The position numbers and the translations under genes are program-made. A model generated the notes under the pieces. That model worked only from the letters and a program-made list of their open reading frames with translations, searched no databases and was not told the DNA's origin. A stretch of 64,000 bases of DNA from Blautia pseudococcoides. Lineage in GTDB: Bacteria > Bacillota > Clostridia > Lachnospirales > Lachnospiraceae. Positions 36,353-46,436 of this stretch are shown here, piece by piece (position 1 is the first letter of the stretch; the number at the start of each line of letters is the position of its first letter). The stretch is from NCBI RefSeq assembly GCF_001689125.2, contig NZ_CP015405.2, positions 4,552,501 through 4,616,500 of the forward strand, read 5' to 3'.

Positions 36353-38023
36353 TCACCTTATGCTCCCATTCTTCCCCCAAATAAGCCGAAACGTACTCCC
36401 CTCACCAACTACACTATCCAGTTCCACCTGCGCCCCCAGATAAGCCGCCCCGTGCTTTACGATCGACAGCCCAAGCCCGGTTCCGCCGATTTCTTTAGAA
36501 TGGCTCTTATCCACTCTGTAAAACCGTTCAAACACCCTGGCCTGATCCGCGATGGGGATTCCGATTCCGGTATCTGCTACAGATATACTGACCGTGTTCT
36601 TTCCGTTCAGCACAGTGATCGTCACTTTCCCGTCCGGATGGTTATACTTAATGGCATTGTCACACAGATTGTACAACACTTCCTCCAAGATCGGCTTTGT
36701 AGTGGCAAGCACTGCATGTTCCCCTTCCAGAAAAAGTGAAACCTGCCTGCGTTTGGCCGGCTCCCGCAGCCGTTCCAGGGTCTCCTTCGCCAGCGTATAA
36801 AAGTCTGTCTCCTCCTTTTGATACGGAAGACAGCCTTCATCAAGCTGCGATATTTTAATAACATCGCCAACCAAAGCGATCAGCCGCTGGGCTTCATCGA
36901 AAATTTTTCCTGCAAATTTATTGATGTCCTCAGGTTTCACAAATCCGTCCTGAATGATCTCCGCAAATCCGGAGATAGAGGTAAGAGGTGTCTTTAATTC
37001 ATGTGACACATTGGCAGTAAATTCACGCCTCAGGTTTTCCCTCTGGATTTTCTCAGTTATGTCAACCAATAACAGCACTGCGCCTGTCACTTCCTTATCT
37101 CGCAGCACAGGATTGGCAATGACCTGACAGAAATTCTCCCCTATCTGCAGGTTGGATGAAGTATGTTTGCCGGACAGAACCACATCCACAGTCTGCTGGA
37201 AGGGTTCGCTTCTGTTCAGCGCCAGAACACTGGCGTGTGCCTGTGCTTCCGTGGCGTCCAGCAGGTGCAGGGCGCTGGAATTGTAGGAGAGAAGATCCGT
37301 CTGCGCGTCAATGACTAAAAGACCCTCGCTCATATTTTCAGTGATAATGGAAAATTCCTGCTGCTGCCTTCTGGCATCCGAGAGCTGTCTGCGGATGGTG
37401 CGCTGCTGTTTGTTGATCTTAGTGAGCAGCGGGGAAATCTCATCATAGGCCTCTGTGCGCTCAGGTTCGTCCAGATCCAGGCTGTTGATAGGTGAGACGA
37501 TCTTTTTGGAAATCCTGGCAGCAAAGAGGGCGGAGAGTACCACCATCATGAGCAGCACATACAGCATAGGCTGAACCAGTTCTCCGATAAGTGCTGCAAC
37601 CGTATACTGGGTGCTGGAAACACGGAGGATCTGGCCGTTTTCCAACTGTTTCGCATAATAAATGGTTTTTTCCGCAAGGGTATCGGACTGGCGGGTGGCC
37701 TTTCCGGTGCCCTTTAATTTCGCTGCGATCACTTCCTGACGGTCAGCGTGGTTTTCCATACCGGAAGCCTCAGCCTTGTTGTCAAAGAGAACGGTGCCGT
37801 CCCCGGCGATCAAAGTGACTCTGGCGGATTCCACAGGAAGCTTATCCAGGGCAGAGATGCCCATGTTCTCCACAGAGATAGCCAGATATGCAGTCTCAGA
37901 CTTCAACTCTTTTTCAATCTGGCTGCCGAAATAGTGATATAAAATGCCCATAATGAAACCCAGTCCGATGACCAGCACCAGAGCCGATACAAGCATTATG
38001 GAGCGGAAGATTCGTTTTGTCAT
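36353..38023 (-). CDS. phoR: Phosphate sensor histidine kinase
   Basis: A 556-aa sensor kinase. TM1 is at residues about 9-30, an extracytoplasmic segment of about 120 residues follows, then TM2 (MLYVLLMMVVLSALFAA), a HAMP-like linker, a PAS domain (FSIITENMSEGLLVIDA), HisKA with VSHELKTPLTSISGF, and HATPase_c with NLCDNAIKYNH, DTGIGIP and GTGLGLSIVK. It overlaps the response-regulator gene by 4 bases. With pst genes upstream it is PhoR, which phosphorylates PhoB/PhoP at low phosphate and is restrained by Pst-PhoU. Confidence 0.93.
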   Translation of the reverse strand: MTKRIFRSIMLVSALVLVIGLGFIMGILYHYFGSQIEKELKSETAYLAISVENMGISALDKLPVESARVTLIAGDGTVLFDNKAEASGMENHADRQEVIAAKLKGTGKATRQSDTLAEKTIYYAKQLENGQILRVSSTQYTVAALIGELVQPMLYVLLMMVVLSALFAARISKKIVSPINSLDLDEPERTEAYDEISPLLTKINKQQRTIRRQLSDARRQQQEFSIITENMSEGLLVIDAQTDLLSYNSSALHLLDATEAQAHASVLALNRSEPFQQTVDVVLSGKHTSSNLQIGENFCQVIANPVLRDKEVTGAVLLLVDITEKIQRENLRREFTANVSHELKTPLTSISGFAEIIQDGFVKPEDINKFAGKIFDEAQRLIALVGDVIKISQLDEGCLPYQKEETDFYTLAKETLERLREPAKRRQVSLFLEGEHAVLATTKPILEEVLYNLCDNAIKYNHPDGKVTITVLNGKNTVSISVADTGIGIPIADQARVFERFYRVDKSHSKEIGGTGLGLSIVKHGAAYLGAQVELDSVVGEGSTFRLIWGKNGSIR

Positions 38024-38697
38024 GGGGTTATTCCTCCAATTTTATAGCCTACGCCCCGCACCGTTTTGATACAGTCACCTGCATTTCCCAGCTTTTGCCG
38101 CAGGGTCCGGACGTGGACGTCAATGGTCCGGCTCTCCCCGTCAAATTCATATCCCCAGATGCGGTCTAAAAGCTGTGCTCTGGTGAATACGGTTTCCTGT
38201 TCGGACAGAAGCAGGCAGAGCAGTTCAAATTCTTTTAAAGTCAGGATGATCTCCTCACCGTCCACCCGCACAATGTGCCGTGAGGGGCAGACGTAGAGGG
38301 AGCCGAGGCGGTATTCCAAAATCTTTTCCTGCTCCTGGCTGCGGCGCAGCAGGGCACGGATGCGGGAAATCAGCTCCATCATCCGGAAAGGTTTTGGAAT
38401 ATAGTCGTCGGCTCCGTTGTCCAGGCCCAGTACCGTGTCATATTCGCTCCCCTTGGCAGTCAGCATGATGACCGGAAGCTTTTTGGTATCTCTGGATGTG
38501 CGGAGCTTTTTTAAAATGCTCAGTCCATCTTCCTCCGGAAGCATAATATCCAGAAGGACCAGAGAGGGGACCCCTGTAGCTATGGCCTCCCAAAAATCAG
38601 AAGGCCGCGCAAACCCCTCAGCCTCCAGTCCCTGGCTGTTCAGTGTGTAAGTGACCAGCTCCCGGATATTTTCATCGTCCTCTACAAGATAGATCAA
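38020..38697 (-). CDS. phoB: Phosphate response regulator, OmpR/PhoB type
   Basis: Receiver domain with acidic pocket (LVEDDENIREL), phospho-Asp in LVLLDIMLPEEDG and the Lys of YIPKPFR. The C-terminal winged helix is of OmpR type, ending TIDVHVRTLRQKLG and RTVRGVGYKI. I prefer the TTG start at 38697, which follows GAGGTG by 6 bases and lies just after the phoU stop; an ATG at 38724 would overlap phoU and add nine residues. It binds Pho boxes, which are visible upstream of pstS. Confidence 0.92.
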   Translation of the reverse strand: MIYLVEDDENIRELVTYTLNSQGLEAEGFARPSDFWEAIATGVPSLVLLDIMLPEEDGLSILKKLRTSRDTKKLPVIMLTAKGSEYDTVLGLDNGADDYIPKPFRMMELISRIRALLRRSQEQEKILEYRLGSLYVCPSRHIVRVDGEEIILTLKEFELLCLLLSEQETVFTRAQLLDRIWGYEFDGESRTIDVHVRTLRQKLGNAGDCIKTVRGVGYKIGGITP

Positions 38698-38707
38698 TTT
38701 ATTCACC

Positions 38708-39379
38708 TCATTCTTTTTCGGCATCCAGATGATGTTCGTCGCTCTGGTGGATGCCTGTTATGGAATACTGTACCCATTCGGCCACATTCACTGCGTGGTC
38801 ACCGATACGCTCAAAGTATTTGGCAGCCATGAGGATATCCAGGGCTGCCCTGGGGTCGGCATTTCTTTTCTGGATCAGCTCCAGAAGCTCTCCCTTTACT
38901 TTGTTGAAGAGGTCATCCACAATATCATCGGAGATGACTACGGATCCTGCCAGCTCCAGGTCATTTTTTACAAAGGCATCTACGCTTAAGGTAACCATAC
39001 GGATGGTGGCTGCTGCCATGTTATGGATCTGTACTTTGCTGCTGATGCTGCTTCTGACAATGTAGGGAGCCAGGTCCGCGATATCCGCTGCCTGGTCACC
39101 GATCCGCTCCAGGTCCGATATCATTTTAAGCGCGGCGGATATGATCCTCAGATCACGGGCTACGGGCTGCTGCTGGAGAAGAAGCCGCATACAGATATTT
39201 TCAATCTCACGTTCCTTCTCGTCAATCTCGCCCTCCATGGCAGCTACTTTTTTTACCACCTCCGGCTCCGGTTCATCCAGTGCCTGTGCGGCCAGGGTGA
39301 TGGCCTGCTCGCACAGGCTTCCCATTTTGATCAGCTCCACATGAAGCTGTTCTAACTGTTTATCAAATCTTGTGCGCAT
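38708..39379 (-). CDS. phoU: Phosphate signalling protein
   Basis: A 223-aa all-helical protein with two PhoU repeats, each with the metal-binding E/DxxxD pattern, such as ISDLERIGDQAADIADL and KYFERIGDHAVNVAEW. It links PstB to PhoR and keeps the kinase quiet when phosphate is plentiful. The ATG at 39379 follows GGAAGG and overlaps the pstB end slightly. Confidence 0.94.
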   Translation of the reverse strand: MRTRFDKQLEQLHVELIKMGSLCEQAITLAAQALDEPEPEVVKKVAAMEGEIDEKEREIENICMRLLLQQQPVARDLRIISAALKMISDLERIGDQAADIADLAPYIVRSSISSKVQIHNMAAATIRMVTLSVDAFVKNDLELAGSVVISDDIVDDLFNKVKGELLELIQKRNADPRAALDILMAAKYFERIGDHAVNVAEWVQYSITGIHQSDEHHLDAEKE

Positions 39380-39380
39380 A

Positions 39381-40139
39381 TCAACCAAACCTTCCTGTAA
39401 TATAGTCCTCAGTCCGTTTATCCTGAGGCATTGAGAATATCTGTTCCGTCTCTCCGTATTCCACGATCTCTCCCAGCAGGAAAAATGCGGTTTTGTCGGA
39501 AATACGGGCTGCCTGCTGCATGTTGTGGGTTACCATGACAATGGTATAATCCTTCTTCAGCTCCACAGCCAGGTCTTCGATCTTGGATGTGGATATAGGG
39601 TCAAGTGCGGATGTGGGTTCATCCATGAGAAGGACCTCCGGCTGAACCGCCAGCGCCCGGGCGATACAGAGCCTCTGCTGCTGCCCTCCGGACATGCCCA
39701 GGGCGTTCTGCTTCAGACGGTCTTTGGTTTCATCCCAGATGGCTGCATTCCGCAGGGATCTTTCCACGATATCATCCAGCTTTGCCTTGGAATGGACACC
39801 ATGGGTGCGGGGGCCGAAGGCGATATTGTCGTAAATACTCATAGGGAAGGGATTGGGCTTCTGGAACACCATACCGACTCTTTTTCTGAGCAGGTTTACA
39901 TCCATTTTACCGTAAATATCCTCCCCATCCAGAAGGATGCTTCCATCTATGCGGCATCCCTCAACCAGGTCATTCATGCGGTTCAGGGATTTGAGGAGTG
40001 TGGATTTTCCGCAGCCTGAGGGACCGATGAACGCGGTGATTTTATTTTCAGGTATCTTTAAGTTTATGTTTTTCAGCGCCTTGAAATCGGTATAATATAA
40101 GTCCAGGCTGCTGATGGATATCTTTTCCGTATTGTTCAT
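39381..40139 (-). CDS. pstB: Phosphate ABC transporter ATPase
   Basis: A 252-aa ATPase. Walker A is GPSGCGKST, the Q-loop is [15 protein letters not shown] (family-specific), the signature is [10 protein letters not shown] and Walker B is [12 protein letters not shown]. The C-terminal tail [11 protein letters not shown] is typical of PstB. It lies in the operon pstS-C-A-B-phoU-phoB-phoR. Confidence 0.96.
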   Translation of the reverse strand: MNNTEKISISSLDLYYTDFKALKNINLKIPENKITAFIGPSGCGKSTLLKSLNRMNDLVEGCRIDGSILLDGEDIYGKMDVNLLRKRVGMVFQKPNPFPMSIYDNIAFGPRTHGVHSKAKLDDIVERSLRNAAIWDETKDRLKQNALGMSGGQQQRLCIARALAVQPEVLLMDEPTSALDPISTSKIEDLAVELKKDYTIVMVTHNMQQAARISDKTAFFLLGEIVEYGETEQIFSMPQDKRTEDYITGRFG

Positions 40140-40169
40140 TTTACATTCTATAACTGTTCCATACAGTTA

Positions 40170-41033
40170 TTATACTCCCTTCGTCAGTTTTTTTGCCAGT
40201 GTGCCGGAGATCCAGTTGATGACCAACACAAGCAGAAGCAGTATGACAGATACAGCGTAGGCCTGATCCATATACAGCCCCTCTCTGGAGAGATTGTACA
40301 TATGGACAGCCAGTGTGGAGCCTGAGGACATAACGCTTGAGGGTACCTCAGCCACAGCTCCGGCTGTATAGATCAAGGCGGCTGTCTCACCCACGATCCT
40401 GCCTACTGCCAGAATAACGCCTGCCAGGATACCGGGGACGGCACTTGGCAGCACGATCTTGAAGACCGTGCGCAGCTTTCCGGCGCCAAGGCCGAAGCTT
40501 CCCTCGCGAAAAGAATCAGGGACAGATTTCAAGGCTTCCTCCGTAGTGCGCATGATGAGGGGAAGGATCATAATGGACAGCGTCAGGGCGCCGGCCAGCA
40601 GGGAATATCCCCACTTCAGGGTAGTTACAAAGAAAAGAGCGCCGAACAGTCCGTATACAATGGAAGGTATGCCGGAAAGCGTCTCTGTGGTAAGCCGGAT
40701 GATCTCCACAAATTTGTTGCCCCGTTTGGCGTATTCCACCAGATATATGGCGGAAAAAATGCCGAGTGGGACGGCGATCAGGAGTGATAAGAATGTGATG
40801 ATCAGGGTGTTGATAATAGAAGGCATCATGGATGCATTCTCGGATGTATAGGTCCAGGCAAAAAGGCCGGGATTCAGGTTGGGAACCCCGTTTATTAAAA
40901 TATAGGCAACCAGGAAAAAAAGGACGGCAAAGGTAACGGCAGTGCAGAGCATGACCAGCAGCATAAGGAGAAAGGAGCCGGGTGCCCGTTTATATTCTTT
41001 TAGCTTCTGCCCAAGATATTCTTTATTATGCAT
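40170..41033 (-). CDS. pstA: Phosphate ABC permease PstA
   Basis: A 287-aa membrane protein with about six helices and an EAA-like loop GSFGLGAGKLRTVFKIVLP. The GIPSIVYGLFG stretch typical of Pst permeases is present. The ATG at 41033 follows GGAGG, overlapping the end of pstC by 8 bases. Confidence 0.94.
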   Translation of the reverse strand: MHNKEYLGQKLKEYKRAPGSFLLMLLVMLCTAVTFAVLFFLVAYILINGVPNLNPGLFAWTYTSENASMMPSIINTLIITFLSLLIAVPLGIFSAIYLVEYAKRGNKFVEIIRLTTETLSGIPSIVYGLFGALFFVTTLKWGYSLLAGALTLSIMILPLIMRTTEEALKSVPDSFREGSFGLGAGKLRTVFKIVLPSAVPGILAGVILAVGRIVGETAALIYTAGAVAEVPSSVMSSGSTLAVHMYNLSREGLYMDQAYAVSVILLLLVLVINWISGTLAKKLTKGV

Positions 41034-41904
41034 GGCGGTTCCTCCGATTGAGCAGGGCAACGCAGAAGTTGATCAGCAGGATGAAGACAAAGAGTACAAC
41101 ACCTGTGGCGATGAGAGCTTCCCTGTGCAGGTCTGCGGCATAGCCCATTTCCAAAACGATATTGGCGGTCATGGTGCGGACACCTCTTAAGATCCCTCTC
41201 GGCATTCTGGGCTGGTTGCCTGCGATCATGACCACTGCCATAGTCTCACCGATGGCACGGCCGATCCCCAGCACCACACCGGCTATGACACCCGATTTTG
41301 CTGCGGGAAGGACAATGGCGAAAATACTTCTCTCATGTGTGGCTCCCAGTGCCAGAGCGCCCTCATAATACGTGCGGGGAACAGACCGCAGCGCGGATTC
41401 GCTGACACCGATGATGGTGGGCAGGATCATGATACCCAGAAGAATGGAGGCAGTGAGCATACTGTTTCCGTTGCCTTCTCTAAAAAGGCTGCGGATGAGA
41501 GGTACCAGTACCACAAGACCGAAAAATCCGTATACCACGGAGGGGATTCCCGCCAGCAGTTCTGTGGCTGATTTCAGAAACGGATAAATTTTTTTCGGAC
41601 AATACTCAGCCATGAAGACGGAAGTCAGGATGCCCACGGGCACGCCTATCACAATGGCTCCGGCCGTCACATAAATACTTCCCATGATCATGGGGAAAAT
41701 GCCGAAAATATTGTTGCCCGGTTTCCAGCGTTCACCAAGAAGAAAATCGAAAAGGCCGATCTCTTTCATGGCAGGTATACCGTTTACAAAAAGGAAGAGA
41801 CATATTAATACAACTGCAAATATAGATGCGCAGGCAGCTATAAAAAAGACTGCCTGCATTGCTTGTTCTTTATGCTTATTTTGCTTTGTGAAATAATTTT
41901 TCAT
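41026..41904 (-). CDS. pstC: Phosphate ABC permease PstC
   Basis: A 292-aa membrane protein with about six helices. GIPSVVYGFFG and the EAA-like loop ALALGATHERSIFAIVLP mark it as PstC. I prefer ATG 41904, which follows GAGG; an ATG at 41922 would add six residues. Confidence 0.93.
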   Translation of the reverse strand: MKNYFTKQNKHKEQAMQAVFFIAACASIFAVVLICLFLFVNGIPAMKEIGLFDFLLGERWKPGNNIFGIFPMIMGSIYVTAGAIVIGVPVGILTSVFMAEYCPKKIYPFLKSATELLAGIPSVVYGFFGLVVLVPLIRSLFREGNGNSMLTASILLGIMILPTIIGVSESALRSVPRTYYEGALALGATHERSIFAIVLPAAKSGVIAGVVLGIGRAIGETMAVVMIAGNQPRMPRGILRGVRTMTANIVLEMGYAADLHREALIATGVVLFVFILLINFCVALLNRRNRHA

Positions 41905-41967
41905 GTTATAAACCTCGGTCATAAGTGATGACGAAAAGGAAGAATTCAGGTATCGGAACCGTTAGGA

Positions 41968-42921
41968 TCAAAGCGCTTCATCCCAGGCCAGAGCATCTCC
42001 GGTGAAGATGGATCTTACCTGCTCGGAGGTCATTTCATCGGTAGGATTGTCATTGTTGACAATAACGGCAATACCGTCCAGGGCAATGACTGTGGGGGTG
42101 AGACCTGCGTCCAGCTCGGAGTCTTTCAGCTCTCTGGAAGCCATTCCGATATCACAGACACCGTCAATAGCGTTCTGCATACCTGTGGTGGAATCACTTG
42201 TCTGGATTTCAATCTCCACCTTGCTGTTGGCATCCGCATAAGCTTCTTTTAGTTTTTCCATAACAGGTGATACGGAGGAAGAACCTGCCACTACCACTTT
42301 GCCGGAAGCTCCGTTTGATGTGTAGGCCTCTGGGTTATCCAGGGGAATATAATTGTTGTCAGCTACAACAGCCTGGCCTTCCTTGCTCAGGATATAGTTT
42401 ATAAAATCCTGTGCGGCTTCGCTTGCATCTTCTTTCACTGCAATGTTAAACGGTCTGGAAATTTTGTAAGTTCCGGCTTTGATGTTTTCTGCTGTGGCTT
42501 CTGTTCCGTCAATCTTCAGAGCTTTTACCGTATCGTTTAAAGAGCCGAGAGAAATATAGCCGATACTGTACTCGTTCTGTGCCACGGAGGACATCATGAC
42601 AGAAGTGCTGTTGGTGATGTTAGCCTCCTCTGTAGTCATATCCATTTTTTCTCCGTCTACTTCCTCCTCAATGCCGAAGAGTTCTACAAATGCACCACGT
42701 GTACCGGAGCCGTCCTCTCTGGACACTACGGTAATGTCATTGCTGCTGTCCCAGTCACCGCTTTTGTCATCCTTTGAACTGCTGTCTGTATCAGCTTTAT
42801 CGGCAGTGGATTCCGTGCCTTGGTTTGTGTCTTTTGTGCTTCCTGCATCTTCATTTGCACCGCAGGCTGCCAGTCCTAATACCATCACTCCGGCGAGTAA
42901 AATTGCTGCTGATCTTTTCAT
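41968..42921 (-). CDS. pstS: Phosphate-binding lipoprotein, circularly permuted
   Basis: A 317-aa lipoprotein with signal peptide and lipobox LAAC (Cys at about 20), then an Asp/Ser-rich linker to about residue 62. Two PBP domain halves follow in reversed order. First comes the half with TVVSREDGSGTRGAF and IGYISLGSLNDTVKAL, which normally sits in the C-terminal half. Then comes the half with VVVAGSSSVSPVMEKLKEAY, DIGMASRELKD and TPTVIALDGIAVIV, which is normally N-terminal. The chain ends SIFTGDALAWDEAL, which in standard PstS is the middle of the protein. All phosphate-binding motifs are kept, so it should bind phosphate. It is the first gene of the pst operon. Confidence 0.93.
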   Translation of the reverse strand: MKRSAAILLAGVMVLGLAACGANEDAGSTKDTNQGTESTADKADTDSSSKDDKSGDWDSSNDITVVSREDGSGTRGAFVELFGIEEEVDGEKMDMTTEEANITNSTSVMMSSVAQNEYSIGYISLGSLNDTVKALKIDGTEATAENIKAGTYKISRPFNIAVKEDASEAAQDFINYILSKEGQAVVADNNYIPLDNPEAYTSNGASGKVVVAGSSSVSPVMEKLKEAYADANSKVEIEIQTSDSTTGMQNAIDGVCDIGMASRELKDSELDAGLTPTVIALDGIAVIVNNDNPTDEMTSEQVRSIFTGDALAWDEAL

Positions 42922-42996
42922 GTTTTGATCTCCTTTTTCCTCGAATTATCTAATGTATTGTTTTCATGCAACTGGTACGTCCTCGTTACAAGCTTC

Positions 42997-43089
42997 AGTA
43001 TATATGGGGAACGTTAAATACAAAATCTCACTTTTGTTAAATGTAAGTAAAGTTAAATAGGATTGATCTTTTAATTGTTAAATGTTAAA
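42997..43089 (-). promoter_or_regulatory. Pho-box region and -10 of the pst operon
   Basis: Five copies of TTTAAC (minus strand) lie at 43084-43089, 43077-43082, 43052-43057, 43036-43041 and 43013-43018. A -10 like TATACT (42997-43002) stands without a good -35. A PhoB-type activator bound to direct repeats in place of the -35 would explain the arrangement. Spacings of 16 and 23 are not the strict 11-bp repeat known from B. subtilis. Confidence 0.55.
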
Positions 43090-43198
43090 GGTCCTATAAA
43101 GTCTATCATTACAGAAAATGCAAAATCCATACCAAATCCATACCACTTCCATATTTTTTCTATACTTTTTCCTGCTATAGTTATCTCATAATAAGAAT

Positions 43199-44255
43199 TT
43201 GTATAGGGAAAGGGAGAGAGGATACATAAACAGAGCAGCATTGGCAGTCAAATACTTAACACGCAGAAAATCACGTGCATGTTTCATACTGGTTGTGTTT
43301 TTTGTGATAAATATAATGGCGTTTACTATCCGATCCATTAGGGAGGCCGCCAATGATGCTTTAGCCGGCCTGGAACAAAAGCCGGCGGACTGCTTTTATC
43401 TTGATCCGCGATATGAGATGGACCAAAATACCGTCCGGGCTGAAGATCTGAACATATCCATTTCCCATAATAAAGGATCAGAGGTCACAGATGCCATAAA
43501 GGAAATGTACCCCTTGGTATTGCTTGTGATCTTTGCCGCTTCTGCTGCTATAGCGGTTATCTATTCAAAGCATATCGCCAAGCCCATGGTGGAAATAAGT
43601 AATATTGCCCGGCGAATGGAAAAGCTGGACAAAACACTGAAGGAGATAGAGGGAGCCAACAGTAAACTCAAATCGGATATGGAAAAAGAAAGAGTGCAGG
43701 CCAAGCAGCGCTCTGACTTTTTTATGTCTATTTCACATGAGTTGAAAACGCCCCTTACCATTCTGAAAGGCGGGACGGAGGGTATGCTGCAGAACTTAGC
43801 TCCCTTCCACAACCGGGATAAATATCTTTTACATTCCATGCAAGTCATAGAAACAATGGAAAAAATGATCAAAGATATCTTGGCAGCGGCACGGACGCAG
43901 ATGATCCATCATGACGGGGGAATGCGTTCTGCTGATATTGGAGAAATAACTATGGATATCATCCAGTTCAGCCATTGTCCATTCTGCGGAGGGCTCTTCT
44001 GTTTATATCACAACAAAATCATGGGGATCAGAATGTGTTCTGACTGTGAAGAATGTAAACAGTTCCATACCGGACGAAGAAATCCGCCACGTTTTTGAGC
44101 CTTTCTACAAAGTAGATAAATCCCGTACAGGGAACGGAACAGGCTTAGGGCTGTATATCGTAAAATCGTTTTTGGAATATCATGACTTCCGGTTCAGCAT
44201 TGCAAATCAGGAAAGCAGCGTGGTATTTACCATTGTGATGCCCTTAAGTGTATGA
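43199..44255 (+). pseudogene. Chimeric, frameshifted sensor kinase relic
   Basis: The first 50 or so codons read like the start of a MacB/FtsX-type permease (AALAVKYLTRRKSRACFILV). They run straight into the membrane linker and HAMP of a histidine kinase and HisKA (MSISHELKTPLTILKGG). The N box of the ATPase domain is missing. After about 43975 the frame shifts: AIVHSAEGSSVYITTKSWG leads, in another frame, to VKNVNSSIPDEEI, PFYKVDKSRTGNGTGLGLY and the stop at 44255. It thus shows a fusion at the front, a deletion in the middle and a frameshift. It cannot be an active kinase. Confidence 0.82.
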
Positions 44256-44269
44256 GGTTCTTCCAATAT

Positions 44270-44304
44270 AAAAAAGCCGGGAAAGCCGTTTAAGGCTTTC
44301 CCGG
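44270..44304. terminator. Strong terminator between pseudogene and V-ATPase operon
   Basis: A perfect 11-bp stem CCGGGAAAGCC / GGCTTTCCCGG with a 6-base loop. On the minus strand it is followed by CTTTTTT, closing the V-ATPase operon. Confidence 0.92.
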
Positions 44305-44335
44305 AAAAATACCGCGAAGTGTGATCTCTATTATG

Positions 44336-44956
44336 CTACCCTTTATGCTGCATCCGTTTGATGACCTTCAGCCGGGTGAATTCTTCCCTCTCTTTTTCCT
44401 CCAGTGCATTGGAAATAGATTTTGTCAAATCCTCAAATTTGGGGATCGTGATATTTTTCAGCGCATTGGCGCGCTTCTGTGTTTTCTTAATGTTGATAGC
44501 CAGCCGGTAGGCGGAATTTTCTACCATGGACAGGCGGATGGTGAGCTGCTTTACCTTCTCAAAGGCCGCTTTTGCTTCATCCAGGGAGGCTTTGGTGCCG
44601 TAGAAGGCATAGGTGGGTGCACCTGAAGCCGGGTCAGACTGCACCAGGGGGATCTCCGTTCCCATGACGCTTCTGGTCTTGATGCGGATAGAGTCCTCCA
44701 CAGGTACGGTGCGGGATATCTCCTGTACATAGCTGATGCCGATCTCCATGTTGGCCTTCTGGAGTGCTGCATAGGCGGTGCGGAAGGTGATATCGATCTG
44801 GTCCTGGATATCCTTGGCCTGGTCGATCAGGTCCATCAGCTCACGGATGAGGATATTTCTCTTTTTGTCCATCAGGTCAAAGCCCTGTCTGGACAGAGCC
44901 AGGGAATTTTTTGCTAATATAAGATTACCTTTGGTTGGAAAGGTATTTGGATCCAT
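44336..44956 (-). CDS. atpD: V-type ATPase subunit D
   Basis: The central rotor shaft of the A3B3 head, 206 aa. It starts MDPNTFPTKGNLILAK and has long N- and C-terminal helices that form the coiled-coil axle, with the short beta segment between. It is the last gene of the operon, 79 bases after subunit B, and is followed by a terminator. The subunit naming follows the A/V-type scheme (ntpD). Confidence 0.94.
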   Translation of the reverse strand: MDPNTFPTKGNLILAKNSLALSRQGFDLMDKKRNILIRELMDLIDQAKDIQDQIDITFRTAYAALQKANMEIGISYVQEISRTVPVEDSIRIKTRSVMGTEIPLVQSDPASGAPTYAFYGTKASLDEAKAAFEKVKQLTIRLSMVENSAYRLAINIKKTQKRANALKNITIPKFEDLTKSISNALEEKEREEFTRLKVIKRMQHKG

Positions 44957-45035
44957 AACATCACCCTTTCTATAAAGACTTTGCTGTAAAGCCTTCGGGC
45001 TTCACAGCAGCGGCTGCCTGACTGCGGCCATTTTC

Positions 45036-46424
45036 TTATGCGTCCTCTTCCAGAGGATGATAATACTGGTCCAGAATCTTGGTGTCAATACGGTCCAGCT
45101 CGTCTCTGGGAATCATACCTAACAGTTTCCAGCCCAGATCAAGGGTTTCCTCAATGCTCCGGTTCTCATCCGGTCTCTGGCCTACAAAGTCATGTTCAAA
45201 GGCATCTCCGAATCTCAAATATTTTTTATCCAGCGGTGAAAGCTCATCCTCACCGATAACGGATGCCAGTGCCCTTGCATCTCCCACTTTAGCGTAACAG
45301 GAGAAAAGCTGGTTGGCTACATCCTGATGGTCACCTCTTGTGTAGCCCTCACCGATACCGTCCTTCATAAGCCTGGACAGGGAAGGCAGTACATTGATAG
45401 GGGGATAGACAGCCTGCCCGTGAAGCTGCCGCTCCAATACGATCTGGCCTTCCGTGATGTAGCCTGTAAGGTCAGGGATCGGATGTGTGATATCATCATT
45501 GGGCATGGTTAGGATCGGGATCTGTGTGACAGAGCCGGTCCCGCCTCTTACAATGCCGGCGCGCTCATACAAAGTTGCCAGCTCACTGTACAGATATCCG
45601 GGATAACCCTTTCTGGAAGGGATCTCCCCTTTTGAGGAGGAAACCTCACGCATGGCCTCCGCAAAGGAGGTGATATCGGTCAGGATAACAAGAATATGCA
45701 TTCCTTTTTCAAATGCCAGATACTCCGCGGCGGTCAGGGCCACTTTCGGGGTGATCAGCCGTTCCACAACCGGGTCATTTGCCAGGTTCAGGTACATGAC
45801 CACATGGTCTGCAACACCGCTCTCCTCAAAGGTGCGGCGAAAAAATTCAGCCACGTCATATTTGACACCCATGGCGGCAAACACGATAGCGAATTTTTCA
45901 TTGCTGTCTCCCCCAAGGGAGGCCTGCTGTACGATCTGGGCTGCCAACTGGTCATGGGGAAGGCCGTTTCCGGAGAAAATGGGCAGCTTCTGTCCCCTGA
46001 TCAGGGTAGTCAGGCCGTCAATGGCTGAGATACCGGTCTGGATATAGTTACGTGGATACTCCCTGGTCACAGGGTTAAGGGGAAGCCCGTTGATGTTGGA
46101 GCGGACCTCCGGCATGACAGGGCCAAGGCCGTCAATGGGTTTTCCGATACCATTGAAGGTTCTTCCCAGGATATCGGAGGAAAGCTCCACCTCCATGGGA
46201 TGGCCTGTGAGCTTTGTGTGGGTGTTCAGAAGGGACATGTTTTCCGTGCCCTCAAACACCTGGATGACTGCTTTGTCTTCATATATTTCAACAATCCGGC
46301 CCAGCTTTCTGGAGCCGTCGTCCACCTTGAACTCTACAATTTCATCAAAGGAGGCATCGCGCACGCCCTCCAGCACAACCAGAGGTCCATTGATTTCGCT
46401 CAAGCCGAGATATTCAATTGCCAT
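45036..46424 (-). CDS. atpB: V-type ATPase subunit B
   Basis: The non-catalytic nucleotide-site subunit of the head, 462 aa. It begins [17 protein letters not shown] and lacks a functional P-loop, as expected ([15 protein letters not shown] in its place). [20 protein letters not shown] is the family signature. It alternates with subunit A in the hexamer. It starts 12 bases after subunit A ends. Confidence 0.96.
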   Translation of the reverse strand: MAIEYLGLSEINGPLVVLEGVRDASFDEIVEFKVDDGSRKLGRIVEIYEDKAVIQVFEGTENMSLLNTHTKLTGHPMEVELSSDILGRTFNGIGKPIDGLGPVMPEVRSNINGLPLNPVTREYPRNYIQTGISAIDGLTTLIRGQKLPIFSGNGLPHDQLAAQIVQQASLGGDSNEKFAIVFAAMGVKYDVAEFFRRTFEESGVADHVVMYLNLANDPVVERLITPKVALTAAEYLAFEKGMHILVILTDITSFAEAMREVSSSKGEIPSRKGYPGYLYSELATLYERAGIVRGGTGSVTQIPILTMPNDDITHPIPDLTGYITEGQIVLERQLHGQAVYPPINVLPSLSRLMKDGIGEGYTRGDHQDVANQLFSCYAKVGDARALASVIGEDELSPLDKKYLRFGDAFEHDFVGQRPDENRSIEETLDLGWKLLGMIPRDELDRIDTKILDQYYHPLEEDA

Positions 46425-46436
46425 GATCGTTCCTCC

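Noticed and set aside
36074..36443. Short open frames in the galK-phoR gap
   Set aside because: No ribosome sites, odd composition, and partial overlap with the phoR end.
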